Part shown: piece after piece, positions 19,382 through 27,649 of the stretch | How the letters are laid out: every line of letters starts with the position of its first letter | How positions within the stretch are numbered: position 1 is the first letter of the stretch | Assembly (NCBI RefSeq): GCF_000686845.1 | Contig: NZ_JMLS01000009.1 | Location: 246,468 to 310,467, forward strand | Source of the DNA: Paenibacillus sp. UNC451MF | Lineage (GTDB): Bacteria > Bacillota > Bacilli > Paenibacillales > NBRC-103111 | Direction of reading: 5' to 3' | DNA length: 64,000 nucleotides | Program-made: the position numbers and the translations under genes | Notes under the pieces: model-generated | The model's database searches: none | Told to the model about the DNA's origin: nothing | The model's input: only the letters and a program-made list of their open reading frames with translations

Positions 19382-21079
19382 TTAATCAAATAAATCCGTG
19401 ACAGCTCCTTTGGAAGCAGATGAGACTAGCCTTGCATACTTAGCAAGAACTCCCGAGGATGCTTTAAGCGGCGGTTCAACCCAAGCTTTGCTGCGTTTAT
19501 CCAGCTCCACTGGGGTAATCTCAAAGGTAATCTCCTGCGTCTCGCTGTCGATCGTGACGATATCCCCGTTCTTCAGAAGGGCGATAGGCCCGCCTACCTG
19601 GGCCTCAGGAGACACGTGCCCAACAACAAAGCCGTGAGAACCGCCGGAGAATCTTCCGTCCGTCATCAGCGCGACTTCCCCGCCAAGCCCTTTGCCGACA
19701 ATCAGGGCCGTGACCGACAGCATCTCAGGCATACCTGGTCCTCCCTTAGGACCGCAGTACCGGATGACCAATACGTCGCCTTTCCGTATCTCATCCTTCA
19801 ATATCGCTTCCGTTGCCGCTTCCTCACTATCATAGACTCGAGCAGGACCAGAAAAGCGCAGCTTTTTCATCCCCGACATCTTGGCCACGGCGCCATCTGG
19901 CGCTAAATTCCCTTTAAGCACAACCAAAGGACCATTGGTCTTCAGAGGATTATCGAAGGAACGGATGACATCTTGTTCCTCATGCAGCGGCGCTGCTTCC
20001 GCTAAGTTCTCTGCCAACGTCTTTCCCGTAATGGTCATGCAATCACCATGAAGAAGTCCTCGCTCCAGCAGTAGCTTCATAACGCCCGGCACGCCACCAA
20101 TATCGCTAAGATCCTGCATCGCATATTTGCCGCTCGGCTTGAGATCCGCAATATGCGGAACTTTCAGGCGAATCCGCTCGAAATCATCCAAGGTCAAATC
20201 TACGTCAACAGAGTGGGCAATCGCGATCAAATGCAGGAACGCATTCGTCGAGCCGCCCAGCGCCATAACAAGGGTAATCGCATTTTCAAAAGCTTTTTTT
20301 GTCATGATATCTCTCGGATAGATTCTTTTTTCAAGAAGATCCATGACCCGCTCCCCTGCAGCGGCACATTCTTCCGCCTTAACGGGAGATATCGCAGGAG
20401 TGGATGAAGATCCCGGCAAACTCATTCCCATCGCTTCAGCAGCGGAAGCCATTGTGTTAGCCGTGTACATCCCGCCGCAGGCTCCGGCTCCTGGACAAGC
20501 ACTGCATTCAATCTTGTGCAGCTGTTCCTCCGTCATTTTACCGTCATGATATTGTCCGACTGCTTCAAAGGCACTTACGATATCAACATTTTTACCATCC
20601 AGCTTGCCTGGTTGAATGGTACCCCCATATACATAAACGGAGGGAATGTTCATTCGACCAATAGCCATGAGGCAAGCAGGAGTGTTTTTGTCACAGCCTC
20701 CGACTGCTACCAAACCGTCAAAGCGTTCGGCGTTCGTCACAATCTCTATAGAATCCGCGATGGCTTCCCGGCTCGGCAGCGAATATAACATCCCCTCGTG
20801 TCCCATGGAAATGCCGTCGGATACCGTAATTGTGTTAAAAATCAACGGGGCTCCCCCACTCGCTTGAACCCCTCTTTTGGCTTCAACGGCTAAATCATTA
20901 ATGTGGATATTACATGGAGTAACCTCGCTCCAGGTGCTTGCCACACCGATCATCGGCTTTTTGAAGTCCTCGTCCTTAAACCCGACAGCACGAAGCATGG
21001 CGCGGTTAGGTACCCGGTTCACTCCTTCACTAATAACGTGACTTCTAGTCCTTAAATCTCTGGTGTCCTGGTCAGTCAT
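19382..21079 (-). CDS. ilvD: Dihydroxy-acid dehydratase
   Basis: This 565-residue enzyme dehydrates 2,3-dihydroxy-isovalerate and its methyl homologue, the third step of branched-chain amino acid synthesis. The iron-sulfur cysteines lie in [13 protein letters not shown] and [19 protein letters not shown], and [10 protein letters not shown] and the C-terminal [20 protein letters not shown] are standard. Length fits IlvD better than sugar-acid dehydratases (usually about 580-600). Start ATG 21079 follows GAGGGAAT. It lies 21 bases after a GntR/FCD gene and is probably co-transcribed with it. That is unusual, because ilvD is normally under CodY/T-box control or elsewhere in ilv-leu. Confidence 0.92.
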   Translation of the reverse strand: MTDQDTRDLRTRSHVISEGVNRVPNRAMLRAVGFKDEDFKKPMIGVASTWSEVTPCNIHINDLAVEAKRGVQASGGAPLIFNTITVSDGISMGHEGMLYSLPSREAIADSIEIVTNAERFDGLVAVGGCDKNTPACLMAIGRMNIPSVYVYGGTIQPGKLDGKNVDIVSAFEAVGQYHDGKMTEEQLHKIECSACPGAGACGGMYTANTMASAAEAMGMSLPGSSSTPAISPVKAEECAAAGERVMDLLEKRIYPRDIMTKKAFENAITLVMALGGSTNAFLHLIAIAHSVDVDLTLDDFERIRLKVPHIADLKPSGKYAMQDLSDIGGVPGVMKLLLERGLLHGDCMTITGKTLAENLAEAAPLHEEQDVIRSFDNPLKTNGPLVVLKGNLAPDGAVAKMSGMKKLRFSGPARVYDSEEAATEAILKDEIRKGDVLVIRYCGPKGGPGMPEMLSVTALIVGKGLGGEVALMTDGRFSGGSHGFVVGHVSPEAQVGGPIALLKNGDIVTIDSETQEITFEITPVELDKRSKAWVEPPLKASSGVLAKYARLVSSASKGAVTDLFD

Positions 21080-21100
21080 ATTCCCTCAGTCCTCTCCAAA

Positions 21101-21766
21101 TTAAATTAACGCGTGCAATTCGTTCATTGGACGGATCAGATTTTGCTTCATCATAGCCGAGGCCGCTTCACCGTCGTGCTTTTCAAGCGCTTCAATAATG
21201 GCTGCATGTTCTTGGACGGATGCTACTGTCGCTGTCACCTGCTGCTTTAAGAACACATATTTGAATCGTCTAATATGAATTTGCAAAGAAGCGCTGAAGG
21301 ATGCGATATATGCATTGTCAGATGTATCTACAATCAGATTGTGGAACTGCTCGTCAAACTCCATAGCCTGATAAGGCTGTGCTGTTTCGATTGCTTTGGA
21401 GAATTGAAAATTAAGCTCCTTCAACATTTCAAGCTGCTGCGACTGGATCGTTTTCGCTGACATCTCTGCGGCTAAAGCATGGAGTGCTGCAAGCGTAGGA
21501 TACATTTTCAAAATGTCGTCCTTCTCAATATTCGTAACCTTCGTTTCTTTACCTGGATGCATGGACACAAGCCCCTGAACCTCCAGAAGCTGCAGCGCCT
21601 CTCGTATCGGGGTTCTGCTCACAGCAAGAGATTCCGCTAGCTCGGCGTCGATTAATTTCTCCCCTGGCTGAAGCGTACCCTCGATTATCCAGCGTTGAAT
21701 TTGAGAAAAAGCGCGTTCTTTGGCCGACATGCGGATTGGCGAAGAAAAGTTAGTAGGAATTGGCAT
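21101..21766 (-). CDS. GntR-family regulator with FCD (FadR-type) ligand domain
   Basis: A 221-residue regulator. The N-terminal winged helix-turn-helix includes RWIIEGTLQPGEKLIDAEL and SRTPIREALQLLEVQGL; the C-terminal all-helical FCD domain (about 90-215) has the histidine-containing segment DEQFHNLIV that coordinates metal and ligand in FadR relatives. The family usually responds to organic acids or sugar acids. ATG 21766 follows AAAGGATGA. It precedes ilvD in the same direction and a palindrome overlaps its own promoter, so it probably autoregulates the gntR-ilvD unit. Confidence 0.9.
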   Translation of the reverse strand: MPIPTNFSSPIRMSAKERAFSQIQRWIIEGTLQPGEKLIDAELAESLAVSRTPIREALQLLEVQGLVSMHPGKETKVTNIEKDDILKMYPTLAALHALAAEMSAKTIQSQQLEMLKELNFQFSKAIETAQPYQAMEFDEQFHNLIVDTSDNAYIASFSASLQIHIRRFKYVFLKQQVTATVASVQEHAAIIEALEKHDGEAASAMMKQNLIRPMNELHALI

Positions 21767-21795
21767 TCAGATCATCCTTTAGTCATTTAGTGTTA

Positions 21796-21829
21796 TATGC
21801 AATATATCGCATAAATATATTGTGTGCAA
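21796..21829 (-). promoter_or_regulatory. gntR-ilvD promoter with overlapping palindromic operator
   Basis: On the minus strand TTGCAC (21829-21824), a 17-base spacer and TATATT (21806-21801) make a good sigma-A promoter. The palindrome TATGCAATATATCGCATA (21796-21813, 8 of 9 pairs) covers the -10 box and is the likely GntR site. Confidence 0.6.
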
Positions 21830-21918
21830 GTCTTGTTTTGGTTTTCACTTTATTCAACGCAAAAAACCGCTTCTGACTGAAGCGGCTAATCACTCCCCAA
21901 CTAATCGATAAAAATAAC

Positions 21919-23310
21919 TCAAAATACCCCTACACTGTGTTTTATAGATAAGCCTATACGGCGAATTCCTTCATCAATCTGTTCTCCACTCAGATGACCA
22001 TATCCAAGCAGCAGCCGTTTTTCAGATATAACCATTGCTATGACTCCCTGTTCTCTCCATATGTCGTTCAAGTTTGATGCAAGCTGTGAATCAAATTCAA
22101 CAACCAAATGCAAGCCTGCGGACCGGCCGCAAATCCGAAACGGTTCATCTACATGCTTGTTCAGAGCGTCAATTAGAAGCTCTCGCCTTTTCCGATACAA
22201 TTTCTTCATTCTGAGAATATGAGCATTAAGATGGCCTTCTTGCATAAAACGAGCCAACGCAAGCTGATCAAGACTCGGCGTCTGGTAATCGGTCAGCCGC
22301 TTCAGCCGCTTGCACTCTTGCACCAAAGGCTCAGGAACCACCATGAATCCGATTCGAAGCGAAGGAAACATGACCTTACTGAACGTCCCGATATAGATGA
22401 CTCTATCCGTGCAAAGACTTTGCAGTGAATAAACAGGAGCGCCGTCATACCGGAACTCGCTATCGTAATCATCTTCCAAAATATAACTATCGCGTCGGCG
22501 CGCATACTCCACTAGCTCGATTCGCCGCTGGATCGGCATAATTCCGCCCAGCGGAAATTGGTGCGATGGCGTCACATAAATACACTTTGGACTGCTCTTC
22601 GCAGGGAGCCTGTCCGTCATTAAACCTAAATCATCTACGGGTACTTGTTGCAGCACAGCCCCTGTCGATGACAAAATAATTTTCAAGTCTACATTGGATG
22701 GTTCCTCGACTACCACTTCATCGCCTGCAGTTAACAGCCCTCTCACGATGAGATCAAGTGCCTGCACCGCTCCATTGGTAACAATGATTTGTTCCGGCTT
22801 GGCAATAACCCCTCTTGTTCTCCACAAATGATCAGCCAATATGCTGCGCAATTTAGGATCACCGGAAGAATCCCCATATCCTAATTGAGCGGTAGAAGCA
22901 TCTGCACATACCTTCTGAAGAATGGATCCCCATAGTTTCATTGGAAACAGGTCCACTGCGGGAAGTCCCGTACGGAAAGAGATTACATCTTCACCGTTCT
23001 CTATCTCGTTATCGGGAACGACGGAGGCCTTTAATTGCCCCGAAATATCAGGCTTGTAGCCAAGTAAATACGTTCCTTCCGCCACATAGCTTCCAGCTCC
23101 ATGCCGACCTGTTATGTAGCCTTCGGCCAGTAATAACTCATACGCTTCAAGAATGACGTTGCGTGAAACTTGGAGCTCTGCAGCTAGTTCCCGTGTAGAG
23201 GGCAGCTTGTGACCGGACTGCAGCCTCCCGCATAATATCGCCCCTCGAAATGCCTCAAATACTTGGCGAAACATAGGTACCTTCGTATTTTTTTCGATGG
23301 AAAACCACAA
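21919..23310 (-). CDS. MocR/GabR-family PLP-dependent transcriptional regulator
   Basis: A 463-residue fusion of a GntR-type winged helix (about 1-75, with GHKLPSTRELAAELQVSRN) and a fold-type I aminotransferase domain. The PLP lysine region is IGTFSKVMFPSLRIG and the YVTPSHQFPLGG segment is typical of MocR. Such proteins sense pyridoxal phosphate or amines, and usually activate a divergent gene. The start is TTG 23310 with AAGGAGG about 10 bases upstream. The gene diverges from an EamA-type exporter, its likely target; repeats between them are listed separately. Confidence 0.92.
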   Translation of the reverse strand: MWFSIEKNTKVPMFRQVFEAFRGAILCGRLQSGHKLPSTRELAAELQVSRNVILEAYELLLAEGYITGRHGAGSYVAEGTYLLGYKPDISGQLKASVVPDNEIENGEDVISFRTGLPAVDLFPMKLWGSILQKVCADASTAQLGYGDSSGDPKLRSILADHLWRTRGVIAKPEQIIVTNGAVQALDLIVRGLLTAGDEVVVEEPSNVDLKIILSSTGAVLQQVPVDDLGLMTDRLPAKSSPKCIYVTPSHQFPLGGIMPIQRRIELVEYARRRDSYILEDDYDSEFRYDGAPVYSLQSLCTDRVIYIGTFSKVMFPSLRIGFMVVPEPLVQECKRLKRLTDYQTPSLDQLALARFMQEGHLNAHILRMKKLYRKRRELLIDALNKHVDEPFRICGRSAGLHLVVEFDSQLASNLNDIWREQGVIAMVISEKRLLLGYGHLSGEQIDEGIRRIGLSIKHSVGVF

Positions 23311-23330
23311 GAGCCCTATACCTCCTTTTT

Positions 23331-23366
23331 AAAGTGGTACTGTCAAAGTGCTCGCTCAATGGCACT
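23331..23366. promoter_or_regulatory. Candidate MocR operator repeats
   Basis: AAAGTG occurs at 23331-23336 and 23345-23350, and AGTGC at 23347-23351 forms an inverted repeat with GCACT at 23362-23366. Direct plus inverted repeats in the divergent interval are typical of MocR regulators. Confidence 0.35.
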
Positions 23367-23427
23367 ACAGCGAACCAGTATGTATTGCTACAGTATACAT
23401 GACCAAATCATGAAGGAGCTGCTCGAT

Positions 23428-24357
23428 TTGATAAATTCTCGTACTATTGCTTACCTGGAGTTGACTGCTGCTGCTATCCTCATCGGAAGTTCCGTAGTAG
23501 CCGGTAAATGGACAACAATGCAAATGCCTGTATTTCTATCACAAGCCGTGAGCCTGGCCATTGCCTTAATGCTGTTAATCCCAATCGTGTGGATGAGCCG
23601 CACCGCCAAGTTGTCGCTTGGAAAGAAAGATTTGCTGTATTTATTTTTACAATCATTTCTCGGCATGTTTCTTTTCCGGGTTCTACTGCTCTACGGATTA
23701 AAGACGGCACCGGCTGCAGAAGCAGGTATCCTGACCAGCTTTACTCCGGCTGCCGTAGCCGTGCTTTCTTTTATTTTCTTAAAAGAACGATTAACGGCAA
23801 AACTTTCTATAGGCATTATGTGTTCACTACTCGGGATCATCAGTATTCAGCTCCCCGGCTGGTTCGTGTCACCGCCCTTGACTCCTACGTTGGGCTCGTC
23901 CTTTGGACTTATTCTCATTCTAGCGGCGGTGTGCGGAGAAGCTATGCTTACCATATTGCGCAAAATGACTGCAAGCAGCGTGTCCTCATTAATCGGAACA
24001 ACCTATGTGACCTTGTTTTCCTTCGTTATGTTTGCACCCTTTGCTTTGGTTGAAGCCAGTCAGTATGATTTCACACGCATAAGCATGGAGGAAATTGGAC
24101 TGGTGCTGTATTACGGCATATTCGTCACGGCAGTAGCTTATCTATTATGGTTTCGAGGGGTTGCCAAAGTATCTGCCGGAACTGCCGCAGTATATACCGG
24201 GTGCATCCCTATCAGTACGCTCTTACTATCGTATGCTGTACTGCACGAACCTTTCTCTATGGCTCATCTTGTAGGAGGAGCCTTCGTTTTCCTTGGAGTA
24301 TGGTATGTATCTAGAAATCATGTCTCTGAGTCCCGATTAGCCATTGCTGAGAAATAG
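23428..24357 (+). CDS. EamA/DMT-superfamily transporter
   Basis: A roughly 309-residue inner-membrane exporter with ten predicted helices and the two EamA repeats (about 10-145 and 160-295); FTPAAVAVLSFIFLKERLTA and PISTLLLSYAVLHEPFSM are the characteristic ends of each repeat. The family exports amino acids, metabolites and drugs. I prefer TTG 23428, which has a perfect AAGGAG 9 bases upstream. An in-frame ATG at 23410 and an open frame back to 23263 exist but overlap the divergent regulator and lack a ribosome site. Regulation by the neighbouring MocR protein is likely. Confidence 0.88.
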   Translation: MINSRTIAYLELTAAAILIGSSVVAGKWTTMQMPVFLSQAVSLAIALMLLIPIVWMSRTAKLSLGKKDLLYLFLQSFLGMFLFRVLLLYGLKTAPAAEAGILTSFTPAAVAVLSFIFLKERLTAKLSIGIMCSLLGIISIQLPGWFVSPPLTPTLGSSFGLILILAAVCGEAMLTILRKMTASSVSSLIGTTYVTLFSFVMFAPFALVEASQYDFTRISMEEIGLVLYYGIFVTAVAYLLWFRGVAKVSAGTAAVYTGCIPISTLLLSYAVLHEPFSMAHLVGGAFVFLGVWYVSRNHVSESRLAIAEK

Positions 24358-24372
24358 ATATGTATCTCTGTA

Positions 24373-24879
24373 TCACTTATCCGCAACCCCTGAATAGATC
24401 CAATGATGCTTATTAAAAATAAATAGTTCTTTTTCTTTCGTAAAACCTATCTTTTCGGCGACACGGATAGATGCTAGATTGCCAGGGTTGATAATACTTA
24501 TAAGCTTATTCAAGCCTAATTGTTGAAAACCGTAGCGTTTGCAGGCAATGGCCGCTTCTGTTGCGTAGCCTTCACCCCAATATCGTTTATGAATATGGTA
24601 TCCGATCTCCACTTCCATGCTGCCTTCAACCGTTTGTTTCACAAGGCCGCAGTCGCCGATACATTCTTCGGTCTCCTTCAAGCACACGGCCCACAGTCCG
24701 AAGCCGTCGGTTTGGTATCTTGTATAGTTTCGTTCGATCCAGCTCAGCGTCTTATCGATACTGAAGGGCGCCGGATAATATTGCATCATTTCTTGATCTG
24801 AAAAAATAGCGTGAAGAGGTTCGAAATCTTCATCTGTGTATTCTCTCAAAAATAGGCGATCCGTTTCTAGATGCAGCAT
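24373..24879 (-). CDS. GNAT N-acetyltransferase, RimJ/RimL type
   Basis: A 168-residue acetyl-CoA-dependent acetyltransferase. It has the RimJ/RimL start (HLETDRLFLREYTDEDF), the acetyl-CoA loop region IHKRYWGEGYATEAAIA and the C-terminal NLASIRVAEKIGF. The substrate could be a protein N-terminus or a small amine. I chose ATG 24879 because AAGGAGG lies 8-9 bases upstream; the frame is open further upstream without a ribosome site. It is convergent with the EamA gene and divergent from the esterase. Confidence 0.9.
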   Translation of the reverse strand: MLHLETDRLFLREYTDEDFEPLHAIFSDQEMMQYYPAPFSIDKTLSWIERNYTRYQTDGFGLWAVCLKETEECIGDCGLVKQTVEGSMEVEIGYHIHKRYWGEGYATEAAIACKRYGFQQLGLNKLISIINPGNLASIRVAEKIGFTKEKELFIFNKHHWIYSGVADK

Positions 24880-24931
24880 TTCCTCTACCTCCTTGGCATC
24901 GGATAGGATGGAGGCACTTGTAAGTCGGTAA

Positions 24932-24947
24932 GCCACTTTAAAGTGCC
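24932..24947. promoter_or_regulatory. Palindrome between the GNAT and esterase genes
   Basis: GCCACTTTAAAGTGCC pairs at 7 of 8 positions. It shares TTTAAAGTG with the MocR/EamA interval at 23329, so the same regulator might bind both. Confidence 0.3.
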
Positions 24948-25030
24948 TTCTTAACAACAATGCGGTTATGAATTAATGTTGAATTACAGAAATAAAAACC
25001 ATTCAAATTACAAGAAAGAAGGTAACACAT

Positions 25031-25942
25031 ATGAAAATGCCAGAGCAAACCAAACAATTTTTGGAGGATATTTCGGGGTTCCCTGCTCTCCACCTTATGT
25101 CGCCAGAGGAAATCAGAAAAGCCGTTATTGCTAACGCAATTTCGGATAGCTTCGAGTCGGTTAAGAAAGAAGATTTTCAACTGCAAGGTCCTCATGGTGA
25201 ATTCAAAGTAAGAATGTACCGACCGACTGAACATAATACGCTTCCCGTTATTATGTTCTATCATGGAGGCGGCTTCGTCTTCAACCGTATTGATGATTAT
25301 GATCCTATGTGCAGCAAATTGGCAGCAGCAACCGGTTATGCTATCGTATCGGTAGATTATCACCTAGCTCCAGAGTATACATTTCCGGTACCAGTGGATG
25401 AAGCGTTGTATGCTGCTGAATGGGTATATGAGAATGCAGAGTCACTTCGTGTCAATGCCGAAAAGATGGTTGTTTCCGGGGAGAGCGTAGGAGCCAACTT
25501 GGCGGCCGTAGTCGCTCAGCAAGCGCACAAGAATGGTCTGCCGACGATTTCTTATCAAATTCTGCTTTGCCCTTTGACCGATTGGGCTGGTGCATACGAA
25601 TCCAAGCAAGCTTACGGATCCGGCTATTTCCTGACCAGTGAGCTTCTCAATTACTGCGCGAATCACTATCTCAACGATGATGGAGATAAAACCAATCCGC
25701 TTGCTTCACCTCTCTTCGGTGAAACGGAAGGTTTGCCTCCAGCTTTGATCGTAACCGCTGAATATGATCCATTGCGAGATGAAGGTGAACAGTACGGACA
25801 AAAGCTGATTGAGAGCGGAGTTAAAGTGACATTAAAACGCTATGAAGGCATGATCCACTTATTTTACGCCATGACGGACGTATTTGAAGATGGACACGAC
25901 GTATATACTTTGATTGAGAAAGAACTGAGAACACTGGAGTAA
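25031..25942 (+). CDS. Alpha/beta hydrolase, hormone-sensitive-lipase (acetyl esterase) family
   Basis: A 303-residue carboxylesterase of the HSL class. The oxyanion-hole motif is YHGGGFVFN, the nucleophile elbow is SGESVGANLA (the serine is in GESVG; most relatives have GDSAG), the acid is in TAEYDPLRDEGE and the histidine in GMIHLF. There is no signal peptide, so it acts in the cytoplasm on short-chain acyl esters. ATG 25031 follows GAAAGAAGGTAAC. Monocistronic. The natural substrate is unknown. Confidence 0.9.
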   Translation: MKMPEQTKQFLEDISGFPALHLMSPEEIRKAVIANAISDSFESVKKEDFQLQGPHGEFKVRMYRPTEHNTLPVIMFYHGGGFVFNRIDDYDPMCSKLAAATGYAIVSVDYHLAPEYTFPVPVDEALYAAEWVYENAESLRVNAEKMVVSGESVGANLAAVVAQQAHKNGLPTISYQILLCPLTDWAGAYESKQAYGSGYFLTSELLNYCANHYLNDDGDKTNPLASPLFGETEGLPPALIVTAEYDPLRDEGEQYGQKLIESGVKVTLKRYEGMIHLFYAMTDVFEDGHDVYTLIEKELRTLE

Positions 25943-26033
25943 TGTGCTTTACTCAGCAGCATTGAGGGAACGGATGAATAGTACGGCGCATATGATCCGT
26001 CCCTCTCTTGTTGGTTGTACGACTTTTTCAAAT

Positions 26034-26290
26034 CTAGTTCATATAAACCTGCGAAATCTCCTCGTACATCCGTTCCAGAACGGCAAAGCCTGATGTTTCG
26101 CTTGCTTTAGCAAGCTCTAGTAATCGAATCGAATCGCTTCTTTAGCATTCTCTGGATCGTTCGGTTCACCACCGTGTGGGTGAGGAAACAGCTGTTGGAA
26201 TAGACGATAACTTCTGCCACTTTCTCGTAATGCGCTTCCGCCTCCTTAGCCAATTCATAGAATTTGCCCGAAAGGGCTCTATGTCTTGTC
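26034..26290 (-). pseudogene. Decayed short gene with at least two frameshifts
   Basis: Most of the 430-base interval after the esterase is a broken gene. On the minus strand one frame reads FYELAKEAEAHYEKVAE, a second continues YRLFQQLFPHPHGGEPNDP and ENAKEAIR, and a third finishes LLELAKASETSGFAVLERM to VYMN and a stop at 26034. The first switch fits a one-base loss in GAAGTTATCG; the second coincides with a repeated CGATT, a 5-base duplication. No start codon is apparent. Conceptually repaired, it is a short helical protein that I cannot assign to a family. Confidence 0.55.
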
Positions 26291-26371
26291 CTCTAGGGGA
26301 GCCCTTGGTACAATCAGTTATGCATTCAATCTATTGCTTTCTATTAAGACAGACCCTTAGGGAGTGTTCTT

Positions 26372-27097
26372 TTGGAATCGTATTTTTTTGTATTAATAGT
26401 AGGCCTCGCAGCGGGTGCGATAAGCGGCATCATCGGAACAGGCTCTTCTATTATGTTAATGCCTGTTCTAGTATTTGCCTTTGGACCTAAGCAAGCCGTA
26501 CCTATTATGGCTGTAGCTGCTGTCATGGCGAATATTGCAAGAGTCGTCACTTGGCGGCGGGAAATTCAATGGAAGGCATTTGCCGCATATTCTCTCCCGG
26601 GCATTCCGGCTGCCGCATTAGGAGCGCGGACGTTGTGGATATTACCAGTTCATATTATCGATATCGGGCTGGCTATATTTTTCTTGCTGATGATTCCTGT
26701 TAGACATTGGTTAAAATCAAAAAATATACGTATCTCTCTATGGCAGCTCTCTGTCTCTGGGGCTTTCATCGGCTTTTTGACTGGGATCGTTCTATCCACA
26801 GGACCTCTCAGTGTGCCTGCTTTTACTTCGTACGGGCTAACCAAGGGAGCATTCTTAGCCACGGAAGCAGCGAGCTCGCTCGTCATTTATTTCAGCAAAA
26901 TCGTCACTTTTCAAGAATTGGGAGCTCTCCCGGCAGACATGATCCTCAACGGAGTCATCGTCGGCAGCTCACTTATGCTCGGCACCTTAGTAGCCAAGGT
27001 TGTTGTTCAGAGAATGAGCGTCGTTTCATTTCAATATGTGCTAGATATTTTACTGTTCTGTTCCGGAATTTCTCTTCTATGGGTGGCGATTCATTGA
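26372..27097 (+). CDS. TSUP-family (TauE/SafE) membrane transporter
   Basis: A 241-residue membrane protein with about seven to eight hydrophobic helices in two repeats. VGLAAGAISGIIGTGSSIML and SGAFIGFLTGIVLSTGPLSV are the diagnostic glycine-rich helix starts of sulfite-exporter TauE/SafE proteins, proposed to move sulfonates, sulfite or other small anions. The start is TTG 26372 with AGGGAG about 7 bases upstream. It is convergent with the NUDIX gene. The substrate cannot be inferred from context. Confidence 0.85.
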   Translation: MESYFFVLIVGLAAGAISGIIGTGSSIMLMPVLVFAFGPKQAVPIMAVAAVMANIARVVTWRREIQWKAFAAYSLPGIPAAALGARTLWILPVHIIDIGLAIFFLLMIPVRHWLKSKNIRISLWQLSVSGAFIGFLTGIVLSTGPLSVPAFTSYGLTKGAFLATEAASSLVIYFSKIVTFQELGALPADMILNGVIVGSSLMLGTLVAKVVVQRMSVVSFQYVLDILLFCSGISLLWVAIH

Positions 27098-27124
27098 TCA
27101 TTACTGCCGTTGCGGAGTATCCAG

Positions 27125-27556
27125 CTACCTAGTTCCTTCGAATGCATAGAAAGCGGCCGGCTTGTCTACACCTAGCCTCAATTCATCGAACAGGACAGGC
27201 ATCAGTCGTCTGGCATGGTTCATGTCTACCCATCTAATTCCTGCGATATCATGATCGGGATCACCATAAATATTCATTTCCCCATCCGTGATTTTGGCAA
27301 AAAAAGTGACAATCAAGGCGTGTGCACCTGCCTTAGCAAAGAACTTCTCTCTCAGCGAGCTCAAGCCTGTGATGACGACATTAAATCCTGTCTCCTCTCT
27401 CGTTTCGCGTATGGCCGCCTGCTCTAAAGTTTCCCCTTCTTCGACCGCGCCTCCTGGAAGATCCCAGTAGCTTGTATTTGCCTTCACGTTTTTAACTATA
27501 AGGATGTTGCCTGCGTCATCGGTTATCCATACTAATGCTACATCGACTCTTTTCAT
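27125..27556 (-). CDS. NUDIX hydrolase
   Basis: A 143-residue hydrolase of nucleoside diphosphates linked to another moiety. The complete Nudix box (GX5EX7REUXEEXGU) is seen as GGAVEEGETLEQAA followed by IRETREETGF, which binds the catalytic magnesium. The N-terminus MKRVDVALVWITDD is that of MutT-like proteins. ATG 27556 has AAGGAGGGGG about 6 bases upstream. Substrate unknown. Confidence 0.92.
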   Translation of the reverse strand: MKRVDVALVWITDDAGNILIVKNVKANTSYWDLPGGAVEEGETLEQAAIRETREETGFNVVITGLSSLREKFFAKAGAHALIVTFFAKITDGEMNIYGDPDHDIAGIRWVDMNHARRLMPVLFDELRLGVDKPAAFYAFEGTR

Positions 27557-27649
27557 TTAATCCCCCTCCTTCATCTAATATTTGGAGATTATACTCCCGC
27601 GTTCAGAAGAGATCAATAGATTTCGGAAGAGTGCTGCACATTATAAAAT

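Noticed and set aside
19382..21079. IlvD-family protein as 6-phosphogluconate dehydratase or sugar-acid dehydratase
   Set aside because: Length and motifs fit IlvD better, although the GntR/FCD neighbour leaves some doubt.
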